Assembly (NCBI GenBank): GCA_035940775.1
Contig: DASZEN010000056.1
Location: forward strand, 1-64,000
DNA length: 64,000 nt
Reading direction: 5' to 3'
DNA from: DASQYE01 sp035940775
Lineage (GTDB): Bacteria; Acidobacteriota; Blastocatellia; Pyrinomonadales; Pyrinomonadaceae
Position 1 is the stretch's first letter; each line of letters opens with the position of its first letter. Shown in pieces: positions 8,305 to 17,142 of the stretch. The notes under the pieces are model-generated. The model worked only from the letters and a program-made list of their open reading frames with translations, searched no databases and was not told the DNA's origin. A program made the position numbers and the translations under genes.

Positions 8305-9426
8305 ATGATCTATTACATCTTCTACGAGTTGCTCTTCAATCGTCTCAAGGACGGGGAGTCGTATCTCGTCAAGGCGCTCAATGTTTTTCAGTACGTCACG
8401 TTCCGCACCGCTTATGCTTCGATCACGGCGCTGTTGATTTCTCTGGTGTTCGGCGGCAAGGTCATACAGGCTTTGAAGAACTGGAACGTCGGCCAGCAGA
8501 TACGCGAGGAAGGCCCGCAGGCGCACATGGCCAAGCGCGGGACGCCGACGATGGGCGGGGTGCTGATTATCGCTTCCGTCATCATCTCGACCCTGTTGTG
8601 GGCCAGGCTTTCGAGCCTCTATGTCTGGATTGTGATGATCGCGACGACGTTGTTCGGCGCGATAGGCTTTTTCGATGACTACGCCAAGATGGCCAAGCAG
8701 CGCAGCCTCGGTCTGACCGGCAGGCAGAAGATCGCCGCGCAGTTGGCCATCGCCATAGGCGTCTGGGCCGCGCTCTACTTCTCTTCAACCTATGCCTGGA
8801 ACGTCAATATTCCGTTCTTCAAGCTCACGTCCGAACCCGCGGGCGTCAGCAACATAGGGCCATGGCTCTACATAGTCTTTATCATCATCGTCCTTTTGGG
8901 CTCGTCCAATGCCGTGAACCTGACGGACGGCCTCGACGGGCTCGCGATCAGCGTCACCTTCATCGCGATGACGGCGTTGACGGGACTGACTTACGTGATC
9001 GGCGACCAGCGCTTTGCGGGCTACCTGGGGCTCAGGCATAACCCCGAGGTCGGCGAGCTGACGGTCTTCTGCGCCGCGATGGCGGGCGCTTCTCTGGGGT
9101 TTTTATGGTACAACGCGCCCCCGGCCGAGGTCTTCATGGGCGATGTCGGAAGCCTCGCCATCGGCGGGGCCATAGGGACTATCGGCGTGCTCACAAAGCA
9201 GGAGTTCGTGCTCCTGATGGTGGGCGGCGTGTTCGTCATCGAGGCCCTGTCGGTGATGATACAGGTCGCTTCGTTCAAGATGACGGGACGGCGCATCTTC
9301 AAGATGTCGCCGCTGCATCATCACTTCGAGCTACAGGGCTGGCGTGAATCGAAGGTCGTGTTCCGCTTTCTGATCCTCGCCATCCTGTTCGCGCTGCTGA
9401 GCCTTTCGACTCTGAAGCTGCGCTGA
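8305..9426 (+). CDS. mraY: Phospho-N-acetylmuramoyl-pentapeptide-transferase MraY
   Basis: 373 residues, about ten transmembrane helices. Hallmarks include KRGTPTMGGVLII, the aspartate motif FFDDYAKMAKQRSLGLTGRQK, NLTDGLDGLAI, EVFMGDVGSLAIGG and SPLHHHFELQGW. It transfers phospho-MurNAc-pentapeptide to undecaprenyl phosphate at the inner membrane, forming lipid I. ATG at 8305. Confidence 0.97.
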   Translation: MIYYIFYELLFNRLKDGESYLVKALNVFQYVTFRTAYASITALLISLVFGGKVIQALKNWNVGQQIREEGPQAHMAKRGTPTMGGVLIIASVIISTLLWARLSSLYVWIVMIATTLFGAIGFFDDYAKMAKQRSLGLTGRQKIAAQLAIAIGVWAALYFSSTYAWNVNIPFFKLTSEPAGVSNIGPWLYIVFIIIVLLGSSNAVNLTDGLDGLAISVTFIAMTALTGLTYVIGDQRFAGYLGLRHNPEVGELTVFCAAMAGASLGFLWYNAPPAEVFMGDVGSLAIGGAIGTIGVLTKQEFVLLMVGGVFVIEALSVMIQVASFKMTGRRIFKMSPLHHHFELQGWRESKVVFRFLILAILFALLSLSTLKLR

Positions 9427-9489
9427 AGCGTATAGAGATTCGAGAGCCTTTGCGAGAATGGAGGGCTCACCCGTTCGGGGAAAGAGATT

Positions 9490-10896
9490 TTGGAAGTTAA
9501 GGGTGTAAAGGTTCTGGTGATCGGCGCGGCGCGCAGCGGCGTGGCGTGCGCTCGCTTCCTGGCGGAACGTGGCGCAATCGTCGCGCTCAATGATCGCAAG
9601 CCGCTCGAAGCGTGGACTGAGGAAGCACGCTCTCTCAAAGATGTGGGAGTCGGCTGCCTGCCGGGAGAGGTTCCGATGTGGCTGCTCGATCAGGTTGAGC
9701 TGGTCGTCATAAGTCCGGGCGTGCCGTCGAAGGTTATTCCGGCCCGCTACGCCGAGCGCGCCGGGGCCGAAGTCATAGGCGAAGTCGAGCTGGCCGCACG
9801 TTACCTTCGCGGGCGAATGGTCGCCATCACGGGCACGAACGGCAAGACGACGACCACCACGCTCGTGGGAGAGTTGTTGAGGGACGCGCGCCTCAACGTG
9901 CAGGTCGGCGGCAACATCGGCACGCCGCTCATCTCTATGGTCGACTCGTCGCGCGAGGACGGGTGGACGGTGGCCGAGCTTTCCAGCTTTCAGTTGGAGA
10001 CGATTGTCGATTTTCACCCGCAGGTCGCGCTCGTGCTGAACGTGACGCCGAATCACATGGATCGCTACGAGAGCCTGACGGATTACGCGGCGGCCAAGCA
10101 TCGCATCTTTCGCAACCAGGAGCCGGGCGACATCGCCATCCTGAACGCCGACGATGAGATAGTCGCTTCCTGGGCCGGGGGTTTGCGCGCGCACGTCACG
10201 CTCTTCAGCGTGCGGCGCGAGCTTGAGGAGGGACTTTTCCTGCGCGACGGCGTCGAGCTGATAGCGCGCACGCGCGAGACGGAGCGCGTGCTGCTCAAAC
10301 GCGACGAGATAGCTTTGCGCGGGCTTCATAATGTGGAGAACGTGCTGGCGGCTCTGTCAGCGGGGCTGGCCTGCGGCGCTTCGCCCGACGCGATGCGCGA
10401 GACCATAAGGCGCTTTCGCGGGGTCGAGCACCGGCTCGAACAGGTCGCCGAGATCGGCGGCGTCCGCTTCTATAACGACTCGAAGGCGACCAGCGTGGAT
10501 GCTACCCTCAAGGCGCTCGAAGCGTTCGCGGACGAGCCGGGCCGGGTGGTGCTGATCTTAGGCGGGCGCGGCAAGCGAGCGCCCTATGCTCCGCTCGCCG
10601 GGCTTCTGCGCGAGAAGGCACGCCGCCTCGTACTGATCGGCGAGGATGCCGAGACCATAGAGGGGGAACTCGGCGGCGTGGCCGAGAGCGAGCGCGCAAG
10701 TGATATGGCGGACGCCGTGCGGCGCGCATACGGTGCCGCTCGCGAGGGCGATACGGTGCTTCTCGCCCCGGCCTGCGCGAGCTTCGATATGTTCAAGAGC
10801 TTCGAGCATCGCGGCGAGGTCTTTAAACGCGAAGTCCGAACTCTGATGGCAGAAGTCTCAAGTTCCAGGGCACAGGTTCCGAGCCACGCCGTCTGA
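9490..10896 (+). CDS. murD: UDP-N-acetylmuramoylalanine--D-glutamate ligase MurD
   Basis: 468 residues. N-terminal dinucleotide-like fold (VKVLVIGAARSGVACARFLA), ATP-binding AITGTNGKTTTTTLVGELL, then NIGTPLISM, WTVAELSSFQLETI, NVTPNHMDRY and GVEHRLEQVAE with YNDSKATSVDATLKALEAF, the MurD signature. It adds D-Glu to UDP-MurNAc-L-Ala. The start is a TTG at 9490 (TTGGAAGTT); no better-placed ATG exists upstream in frame. Confidence 0.96.
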   Translation: MEVKGVKVLVIGAARSGVACARFLAERGAIVALNDRKPLEAWTEEARSLKDVGVGCLPGEVPMWLLDQVELVVISPGVPSKVIPARYAERAGAEVIGEVELAARYLRGRMVAITGTNGKTTTTTLVGELLRDARLNVQVGGNIGTPLISMVDSSREDGWTVAELSSFQLETIVDFHPQVALVLNVTPNHMDRYESLTDYAAAKHRIFRNQEPGDIAILNADDEIVASWAGGLRAHVTLFSVRRELEEGLFLRDGVELIARTRETERVLLKRDEIALRGLHNVENVLAALSAGLACGASPDAMRETIRRFRGVEHRLEQVAEIGGVRFYNDSKATSVDATLKALEAFADEPGRVVLILGGRGKRAPYAPLAGLLREKARRLVLIGEDAETIEGELGGVAESERASDMADAVRRAYGAAREGDTVLLAPACASFDMFKSFEHRGEVFKREVRTLMAEVSSSRAQVPSHAV

Positions 10897-10942
10897 CTTT
10901 GAGAACTGTTGGTGACGGTGGGCCACGAGACGTTTTTAGTTT

Positions 10943-12181
10943 ATGGCGCGAAAGTTACAGGCTGATAAATGGTTATTCGCGGCGACGGCCGGGCTGGCGC
11001 TCTTTGGCATCGTCATGGTCTACAGCGCTTCGGCCGTGATCGCCACGCAGGAGAACAATAACCAGTACTACTACGTCATGAAGCAGGGCGTGTGGACGCT
11101 CATCGGTTTCGCGGCGATGCTCGCGGCGATGAATTTCGATTACCAGCGCTTACGCAACCGCTGGATCATCTACGGGCTGCTCGCGTCGATGGTCTTGATG
11201 CTGGTGGCCGTGTTTGCTTTCCCGCGCATCAACGGCGCGCACCGCTGGATCAGGTTCGCGGGCTTTTCGCTCCAACCGTCCGAGGTCTCGAAACTCGCCC
11301 TCGTACTCTTTCTCGCCTACTTCTTTGAGAAGCGCGCGGGCGAGGAACGCTCTTTCTGGAAGACGTTCGTGCCCTCGATAGCGGTCACGGGTTTGCTGGC
11401 GCTGCTGGTCGTCGCCGAGCCCGACCTGGGGACGGCGTTGATGCTGCTGGTCGTCTTCGCCGTCATCTCCTACACGGCGGGCGCGCGCCTGCTGCATCTG
11501 GGGATGGCAGCGGCCCCGGCCCTTCTGGGCCTCGTCGGGCTGCTGGTCTTCGTTCCCTTCAGGATGCGGCGGCTGGTGATGTTTTTGAATCCGTGGGCCG
11601 ACGCGCAGGGCAGCGGTTTTCAGGTGGTGCAGTCGTTGATCGCCATCGGTTCGGGCGGGCTCGACGGATTAGGCTTTGCCCAGGGCAGGCAGAAGATGTT
11701 CTTTCTGCCCTTCGCGCATTCCGACTTCATCTTTGCCGTGGTGGGCGAAGAGTTGGGGCTGTTCGGCGCGCTGATGGTTGTCGCCGTCTTCGGACTGTTT
11801 CTCTGGCGCGGGTTGCGCGCGGCGTTGCTTGCGCCCGACAGGTTCGGGATGCTGTTAGGGCTCGGGATCGTCGCAGGCGTGGTGACGCAGGCGCTCTTCA
11901 ATATCAGCGTCGTGTTGTCGCTTGTGCCGACCAAGGGGATTCCGCTGCCCTTCATCTCCTACGGCGGCTCGTCGCTCGTCCCGACGCTGGTCGGCGTCGG
12001 CATCCTTCTAAACATTTCGCAGTACGCGGGAGCGACGGCGAGCAGTAGCGGTTTGGCTGGGGTCGAGCGAGGGGCGGCGGCAGCAGCAGAGCAGCAACAG
12101 CAACGGCCCCTTCGCGCGCTGCCTGCGAAGGCTGCCCCGAGGTCTTCGGCCGTGGCGTGGCAGCCCGAGGCGCGGAGCTGA
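10943..12181 (+). CDS. ftsW: Septal peptidoglycan glycosyltransferase FtsW
   Basis: 412 residues, SEDS family with about ten transmembrane helices. Typical motifs are GIVMVYSASAVIA, NGAHRWIRFAGFSLQPSEVSK, EPDLGTALMLLVVF, GSGGLDGLGFAQGRQKMFFL, HSDFIFAVVGEELGL and PLPFISYGGSSLV. It polymerises lipid II at the septum together with FtsI. The cytoplasmic tail (about 355-412) is Ala/Gln-rich (AAAAEQQQQRP) and not conserved in the family. Ends 5 bp before murG. Confidence 0.96.
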   Translation: MARKLQADKWLFAATAGLALFGIVMVYSASAVIATQENNNQYYYVMKQGVWTLIGFAAMLAAMNFDYQRLRNRWIIYGLLASMVLMLVAVFAFPRINGAHRWIRFAGFSLQPSEVSKLALVLFLAYFFEKRAGEERSFWKTFVPSIAVTGLLALLVVAEPDLGTALMLLVVFAVISYTAGARLLHLGMAAAPALLGLVGLLVFVPFRMRRLVMFLNPWADAQGSGFQVVQSLIAIGSGGLDGLGFAQGRQKMFFLPFAHSDFIFAVVGEELGLFGALMVVAVFGLFLWRGLRAALLAPDRFGMLLGLGIVAGVVTQALFNISVVLSLVPTKGIPLPFISYGGSSLVPTLVGVGILLNISQYAGATASSSGLAGVERGAAAAAEQQQQRPLRALPAKAAPRSSAVAWQPEARS

Positions 12182-12186
12182 ACGTG

Positions 12187-13293
12187 ATGCGCGTGCTGGT
12201 TGCCGCAGGCGGTACGGGCGGGCATATCTATCCAGGCGTCGCGGTGGCGAAAGAGGTGATGCGCCGCGACCCGCGCTCGGAAGTCAAGTTCGTAGGAACG
12301 GCGCGCGGGCTTGAGACGCGGCTCGTGCCCGCAGCAGGTTTTGAACTTTCGCTCATTGAAAGCGCGGGACTAAAGAACGTCGGGATGGCACAGCGGGCGC
12401 GCGGGCTCCTGCTCCTGCCGAAAAGCTTCATCGCGGCGCGACGTTTGATACGCGAGTTTCGTCCCGACATAGTGATCGGCGCGGGCGGCTACGTCTCCGG
12501 GCCCGTCCTGCTGACGGCCGCTTTGATGCGAGTGCCGACGCTCGTTATGGAATCCAACGCGCTGCCGGGTTGGACGAATCGCGTGCTCGCGCGCTTTGTT
12601 GATCGGGCGACGGTCTCGTTTGAAGCGGCGCTCCCCTTTTTTCGCGGCAAGGCGGTCGTCACGGGAAACCCCGTCAGGCGCGAGTTCTTTGACCTTCCCG
12701 CCAAGGGGCGCGATGCCGGAAGGTTTTCCGTGCTCGTCTTCGGCGGCTCGCAGGGCGCGCGCGCCATCAACGAGGCGATGACGGGTGCGCTCGCGCACAT
12801 GCTGGCCCATAAAGAAGTTCTTTTCATCACGCACCAGACGGGCGAGGCCGATTACGAGAAGGTGCTTAAAGGATACGAGGCGGCGGGCTGGTCGGAACGC
12901 GCCAGTGTTCGTCGCTACATAGATGATATGGTCGCCGCGTTTGCCGCAACCGACCTGATTATCTGTCGCGCCGGAGCGACGACGAGCGCCGAGCTGGTGG
13001 CGGCGGGCAAAGCGGCGATCATGGTTCCGTTTCCGTTCGCCGCCGACGATCACCAGCGCAGGAACGCCGAGGCGCTCGAAGCGGCAGGCGCGGCGCGCAT
13101 GATCCTGCAGCAGGAGTTGACGGGCGAACGGCTCGCCGCCGAGATTACAAGGCTCGTCCAGTCGCCCGACGAGTTGACGCACATGGAAGTATCGAGCCGC
13201 AACCTTGCGCGCGGCGACGCCGCCACGGCGACCGTAGATTTGATGGAGGGATTGATAGAGGATAGAGGAGTCAGAACTCGGAACTCAGAATGA
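12187..13293 (+). CDS. murG: UDP-GlcNAc:lipid I N-acetylglucosaminyltransferase MurG
   Basis: 368 residues from ATG 12187, chosen because MRVLVAAGGTGGHIYPGVAV is the conserved MurG N-terminus and it follows the ftsW stop by 5 nt; the frame is open further upstream inside ftsW. Other motifs: GAGGYVSGPVLLTA, ESNALPGWTNRVLAR, TGNPVRREFF, FGGSQGARAIN and CRAGATTSAELVAAGKAAI. Peripheral inner-membrane enzyme making lipid II. Confidence 0.96.
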   Translation: MRVLVAAGGTGGHIYPGVAVAKEVMRRDPRSEVKFVGTARGLETRLVPAAGFELSLIESAGLKNVGMAQRARGLLLLPKSFIAARRLIREFRPDIVIGAGGYVSGPVLLTAALMRVPTLVMESNALPGWTNRVLARFVDRATVSFEAALPFFRGKAVVTGNPVRREFFDLPAKGRDAGRFSVLVFGGSQGARAINEAMTGALAHMLAHKEVLFITHQTGEADYEKVLKGYEAAGWSERASVRRYIDDMVAAFAATDLIICRAGATTSAELVAAGKAAIMVPFPFAADDHQRRNAEALEAAGAARMILQQELTGERLAAEITRLVQSPDELTHMEVSSRNLARGDAATATVDLMEGLIEDRGVRTRNSE

Positions 13294-13340
13294 AGAAGCG
13301 CGATGCGCCTTTTATGCTGAATCCTGAGTCCTGAATTCTG
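13272..13340. repeat. Imperfect hairpin in the murG-murC spacer
   Basis: Left arm 13272-13291 (CAGAACTCGGAACTCAGAAT) pairs with 13321-13340 (ATCCTGAGTCCTGAATTCTG) at about 16 of 20 positions. Both arms are built from a degenerate 7-9 bp unit (GGAACTCA / CCTGAATTC). A small GC stem (GCGC-gat-GCGC, then TTTT) sits in the loop at 13298-13313. The left arm overlaps the last bases of murG. Confidence 0.6.
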
Positions 13341-13349
13341 AATCGAGCA

Positions 13350-14744
13350 ATGTTTCGTCGCATTCAACATGTTCATTTCGTCGGCATCGGCGGCATCGGC
13401 ATGTCCGGCATCGCCGAGGTGCTGTGCAATCTGGGCTTTCGCGTGTCGGGCTCGGATTTGCGTAGTTCGAGCGTGACGAAGCGCTTGCAGAAGCTGGGCG
13501 TCGAATGCACTGAAGGACACCGGGCCGAGAACGTCGGGGACGCTCATGTGGTGGTTCGTTCGACGGCCGTGCGCGACGACAACCCGGAGATCATAGAGGC
13601 CCGTCACCGCTCGATTCCCGTCATCCCGCGCGCGGAGATGCTGGCCGAGTTGATGCGGCTCAAGCCTCATTCGGTGGCGGTCGCCGGTTCGCACGGCAAG
13701 ACGACGACGACCTCTATGGTGGCGACCGTGCTCGGGCATGCCGAGCTTGACCCGACTTTTGTCGTCGGCGGAGTGGTTCACGCATACGGGTCGAACGCGC
13801 GGCTCGGCAAGGGCGATCTGATGGTCGTCGAGGCCGATGAAAGCGACCGCTCGTTCCTGATGTTGACGCCGACGATTGCCGTCGTCACCAACATCGACCG
13901 CGAGCACATGGATCATTACAAGGATATGACGGACGTGCGCGATAGCTTTGAAGATTTCGTCAATAAGGTTCCGTTCTACGGGGCTGCCGTGCTGTGCCTT
14001 GACGACCCGCACGTGCAGGCCGTGATACCGCGCGTCCAACGTCGCAGAGTCACCTACGGGTTGAGCGCGCAGGCCGACATCTCCGCGCACGGCATTCGTT
14101 TCAACGGTGAGTTCGGTTCGAGCTTTTCTGTGTGGCGCGCGGGCTCATCGGTCGGCGAGGTCTCGCTGCGCGTCCCCGGCCTGCACAATGTTTATAACTC
14201 GCTGGCGGCCATCGCCGTCGGGCTTGAGCTGGAAGTCCCCTTCGCGCAGATCGCCGAGGGGCTAGGCGAGTTTACGGGCGCTGAAAGGCGCTTTCAAAAC
14301 AAGGGGGAAGAGGCCGGGGTTCTGGTCATCGACGACTACGGCCATCACCCGACGGAGATCAAGGCGACGCTTGCCGCCGCCAAGATCGGTTCTTCGGGAC
14401 GCCGCATGGTCGTGCTCTTCCAGCCGCATCGCTACAGCCGCACGAAGGATCTGATGGAAGAGTTCGCGCGCTCCTTCAATAACGCCGACGTGCTCTTTGT
14501 CTCGGACATCTATGCGGCGAGCGAAGACCCGCTCGACGGCATCACGTCCGAGGTCTTGACGGATGCGATCAAACGCTACGGCCACAAGAACGCGCACTAC
14601 ATCGGCGCGCTTGACAAAGCGGCTGGCGTGTTGCGCTCTCAGGTGCGCGACGGCGATCTGGTCATCACGCTCGGGGCCGGGCCCGTCTATCGCGCGGGCG
14701 AACAACTTCTGGAACTGCTGCGCGCAAGCGCACAGCATGGCTGA
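13350..14744 (+). CDS. murC: UDP-N-acetylmuramate--L-alanine ligase MurC
   Basis: 464 residues. N-terminal HFVGIGGIGMSGIAEVL, ATP-binding AVAGSHGKTTTTSMVATVL, VVEADESDRSFLML, TNIDREHMDHY, GAERRFQNKG and DDYGHHPTEIKATLAAAK are all MurC signatures. It adds L-Ala to UDP-MurNAc, the first step of stem peptide assembly. ATG at 13350, with only a weak ribosome-binding site. Confidence 0.97.
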   Translation: MFRRIQHVHFVGIGGIGMSGIAEVLCNLGFRVSGSDLRSSSVTKRLQKLGVECTEGHRAENVGDAHVVVRSTAVRDDNPEIIEARHRSIPVIPRAEMLAELMRLKPHSVAVAGSHGKTTTTSMVATVLGHAELDPTFVVGGVVHAYGSNARLGKGDLMVVEADESDRSFLMLTPTIAVVTNIDREHMDHYKDMTDVRDSFEDFVNKVPFYGAAVLCLDDPHVQAVIPRVQRRRVTYGLSAQADISAHGIRFNGEFGSSFSVWRAGSSVGEVSLRVPGLHNVYNSLAAIAVGLELEVPFAQIAEGLGEFTGAERRFQNKGEEAGVLVIDDYGHHPTEIKATLAAAKIGSSGRRMVVLFQPHRYSRTKDLMEEFARSFNNADVLFVSDIYAASEDPLDGITSEVLTDAIKRYGHKNAHYIGALDKAAGVLRSQVRDGDLVITLGAGPVYRAGEQLLELLRASAQHG

Positions 14745-14784
14745 GACCACTGGGGAAGAGTTTTCCAAGCCTTGAGATCGGGGC

Positions 14785-14840
14785 TTTCAGATTTGGATGG
14801 CGGGTTTCAGATGCGTAGTTTCAAATTCTGAAATCCGGGA
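14785..14840. repeat. Short-unit repeat with inverted arms in the murC-murB spacer
   Basis: The 116-bp spacer contains CTTTCAGATTTGGATGG followed by GGTTTCAGATGCG, then the reverse orientation TCTGAAATCCGGGATTTGG. GGGTTTCAGA and TCTGAAATCC form a hairpin with one mismatch. A related GGGATTTGGGATTTCG string occurs before ftsA (about 17106-17122). Confidence 0.5.
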
Positions 14841-14860
14841 TTTGGAATAGCAGAGCTTTT

Positions 14861-15859
14861 ATGAGCGAAGCCGGAAAACAGACCGATTACGGCAAACGCG
14901 ACCGGGCGATTGAAGAGATCGCAGCGCGCCTCGGGGTACGCGCCGAGCGCGGGCGACGCTTTGCGGAGTTGACCTCCCTGCGCGTCGGCGGCGCAATCGA
15001 TTGGGTCATCTCGCCTGAGACGGAAGAACAGGCGGCGGCGGTCGTCGATGCGCTCGATAGGGCGGATATAGCCTGGCGCGCGCTCGGTTCCGGAAGCAAT
15101 ATCCTGGCGGACGACGCCGATCATCATTACGTCGTCGTCTCTCTTAAAGAGCTGAAAGGCGAGGCTCGTTTTGAGGGCGAGCGCGTCTCCGTCAGCGCCG
15201 GTTACTCTCTGCCGCGCCTGTGCGTCGATGCGGGGCGACGGGGCCTGGCGGGCATAGAGGGCCTCGGCGGCATCCCCGGAACCGTCGGCGGAGCATTGTG
15301 GATGAACGCGGGCGCGTACGGCCACGAGATAGGGACTGTGACGGAAGCGGTCAGGGTCGCGCGCGGCGGCCGCGTCGTCGAAGTGCCCGGTACAGACATC
15401 AAGTGGGACTATCGCCACACCTCCTTTCGCGAGGGCGAACTCCTTCTTGGGGCGACGCTGCACCTGCGGCCCGACGACCCGGCGAACATCGGAGCGCGCA
15501 TGAAAGAGGCCAAACAAAAGCGCATGGCGACACAGCCGCACGGCTCGCGCAGCGCCGGATGCTTCTTCAAGAATCCTCCGGGAAGCGCCGTCGGCACGGG
15601 CAAGCTTATAGATGAGATGGGGATGAAGGGCGAGCGGCGCGGCGGCGCTCTGGTCTCGCCCATCCACGCCAACTTTATCGTGACCGAGGGGGATGACGCG
15701 CAGGCTTCGGACGCATTCGCCCTCGCCGAAGAGATCAGGGAGCGCGTCCGGCGCGAACATGGCATCGAGCTTGAATACGAGGTGGAGTTGTGGCGCGCCG
15801 AAGCGCCGAAGGATGCGGAAGACGAGGACACGCCTCAAAGGAAAGAAGAAGAACGTTGA
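14861..15859 (+). CDS. murB: UDP-N-acetylenolpyruvoylglucosamine reductase MurB
   Basis: 332 residues. FAD-binding motifs ALGSGSNILADD, GIEGLGGIPGTVGGALWMN and AGAYGHEI, with the catalytic region SAGCFFKNPPGSAVGTGKLIDEMG and C-terminal HANFIV. It reduces enolpyruvyl-UDP-GlcNAc to UDP-MurNAc using NADPH. The C-terminus runs past the usual end with a charged tail. Its stop overlaps the TTG proposed as the ftsQ start. Confidence 0.96.
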   Translation: MSEAGKQTDYGKRDRAIEEIAARLGVRAERGRRFAELTSLRVGGAIDWVISPETEEQAAAVVDALDRADIAWRALGSGSNILADDADHHYVVVSLKELKGEARFEGERVSVSAGYSLPRLCVDAGRRGLAGIEGLGGIPGTVGGALWMNAGAYGHEIGTVTEAVRVARGGRVVEVPGTDIKWDYRHTSFREGELLLGATLHLRPDDPANIGARMKEAKQKRMATQPHGSRSAGCFFKNPPGSAVGTGKLIDEMGMKGERRGGALVSPIHANFIVTEGDDAQASDAFALAEEIRERVRREHGIELEYEVELWRAEAPKDAEDEDTPQRKEEER

Positions 15860-17028
15860 GGGAACAGGTCATCACACCCAGAGCGACGGGTCGCGGCGGC
15901 GGCGGCGGTCAGGCGACGAAAGCGGGCGGCATCGCACAGCGCCCCGCCCGGCGCGCGCGCGGCGCTTCGGCAAACTCGCGCCAGGGCTCCGGCCTTCTGC
16001 GCAAGCTCTTCTCATACTCTCCGCTCGTCGGAAAGGTTTTGCTCGCAATCGTTACCGGCTTGCTCATCTTCGCCGGTTATCGCGCGGCCGCCTCTGCCTC
16101 CTTCTTCCAGGCCCGCACCATAGAGGTCAACAATACTTCGCGCGCATCCGAGGAGGAGATCAAAACGGTGGTGCGGCGCGCGACGGCACAGACGGGCGTC
16201 TGGCGCGCAGACCTGGATGAGATCAGCCAGGAACTGCAAAGGGTTTCCTGGGTTCGCAGCGCCGTCGTCTCGCGCGTCCTGCCTGACGGGCTGCGCGTGC
16301 GCGTGACGGAACGCGCGCCGCGCGCCGTCGTACGAACCGCGAGCGGGCGACTTGTCTGGGTCGATACGGACGCGGTCGTGCTCGGGCAGGTGTCGCCCAA
16401 CGATCAGATGCCAGCCTTTTTCATACGCGGCCTGGACGAGTCCGGAACGGGCGCGGCGCGCACGTTGAATCGCGAGCGAATGCAGAAGTATGAGGAGATG
16501 CTCGGCCAGTGGGAGGCCGAGGGCTTGAGCGAGCGCGTCAGCGAGGTCAATCTCGAAGACCTGCGTGATGTGCGCGTCCAACTGGCCGGAGATGATGCGC
16601 GCATCGAAGTCCGTATCGGAAAGGAGAACTTCGGCTACCGTCTCAAGAAGACGCTCGCCAAATTGGACGAGAGCCGCAATACGCCCATCGGGCCTTTTAT
16701 CGTCTATATAGACGCTTCGCGCCTGATGAAAAAGGACGATAGCCTGGTGCTCGGCTTGAGCCCCAACGCTCCGAACTTCAATAACAATAGCGCCCCCGGA
16801 GTTTCGGAACAGACCGAAGTTGCGAAATCCAACGCGGACGCGCGCAGTAGTGGCGGCACAGGCGGCGCTGTTGCGCCGGAAGCGGCAGCTAAAAAGAGGA
16901 GGGACGAAACCGCTGAGGCCAGAGAGCGCGCCAAAGAGCGCCGGAAGAAGGAGAAGGAAAAGAAAGAGAAGGATAAGAGAGCGAGCGGCGATTCGGCATC
17001 GCAGAGTCGCCCGCGCCGCGTCGGATGA
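15856..17028 (+). CDS. ftsQ: Cell division protein FtsQ
   Basis: 390 residues if it starts at TTG 15856, which overlaps the murB stop (TTGA); the frame extends into murB to 15790. A Gly-rich basic cytoplasmic region is followed by one transmembrane helix (SPLVGKVLLAIVTGLLIFAGY), a POTRA domain (FFQARTIEVNNTSRASEEEI ... SWVRSAVVSRVLPDGLRVRV) and the FtsQ beta domain (RLVWVDTDAVVL). FtsQ scaffolds FtsB and FtsL in the divisome. The C-terminal ~70 residues are an unusual Lys/Glu/Arg-rich tail (KERRKKEKEKKEKDKR) not normal for FtsQ, presumably periplasmic. Confidence 0.88.
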   Translation: MREQVITPRATGRGGGGGQATKAGGIAQRPARRARGASANSRQGSGLLRKLFSYSPLVGKVLLAIVTGLLIFAGYRAAASASFFQARTIEVNNTSRASEEEIKTVVRRATAQTGVWRADLDEISQELQRVSWVRSAVVSRVLPDGLRVRVTERAPRAVVRTASGRLVWVDTDAVVLGQVSPNDQMPAFFIRGLDESGTGAARTLNRERMQKYEEMLGQWEAEGLSERVSEVNLEDLRDVRVQLAGDDARIEVRIGKENFGYRLKKTLAKLDESRNTPIGPFIVYIDASRLMKKDDSLVLGLSPNAPNFNNNSAPGVSEQTEVAKSNADARSSGGTGGAVAPEAAAKKRRDETAEARERAKERRKKEKEKKEKDKRASGDSASQSRPRRVG

Positions 17029-17142
17029 TGCGAGAGCGGCTTGCACGAGTTCTGTTTCCGGTCTCTGCCTTTCGGGCACGAGACTACGTAGATTGAGGAA
17101 AAGCCCGGGATTTGGGATTTCGTAATTCGAGAGAGGAGCTTT

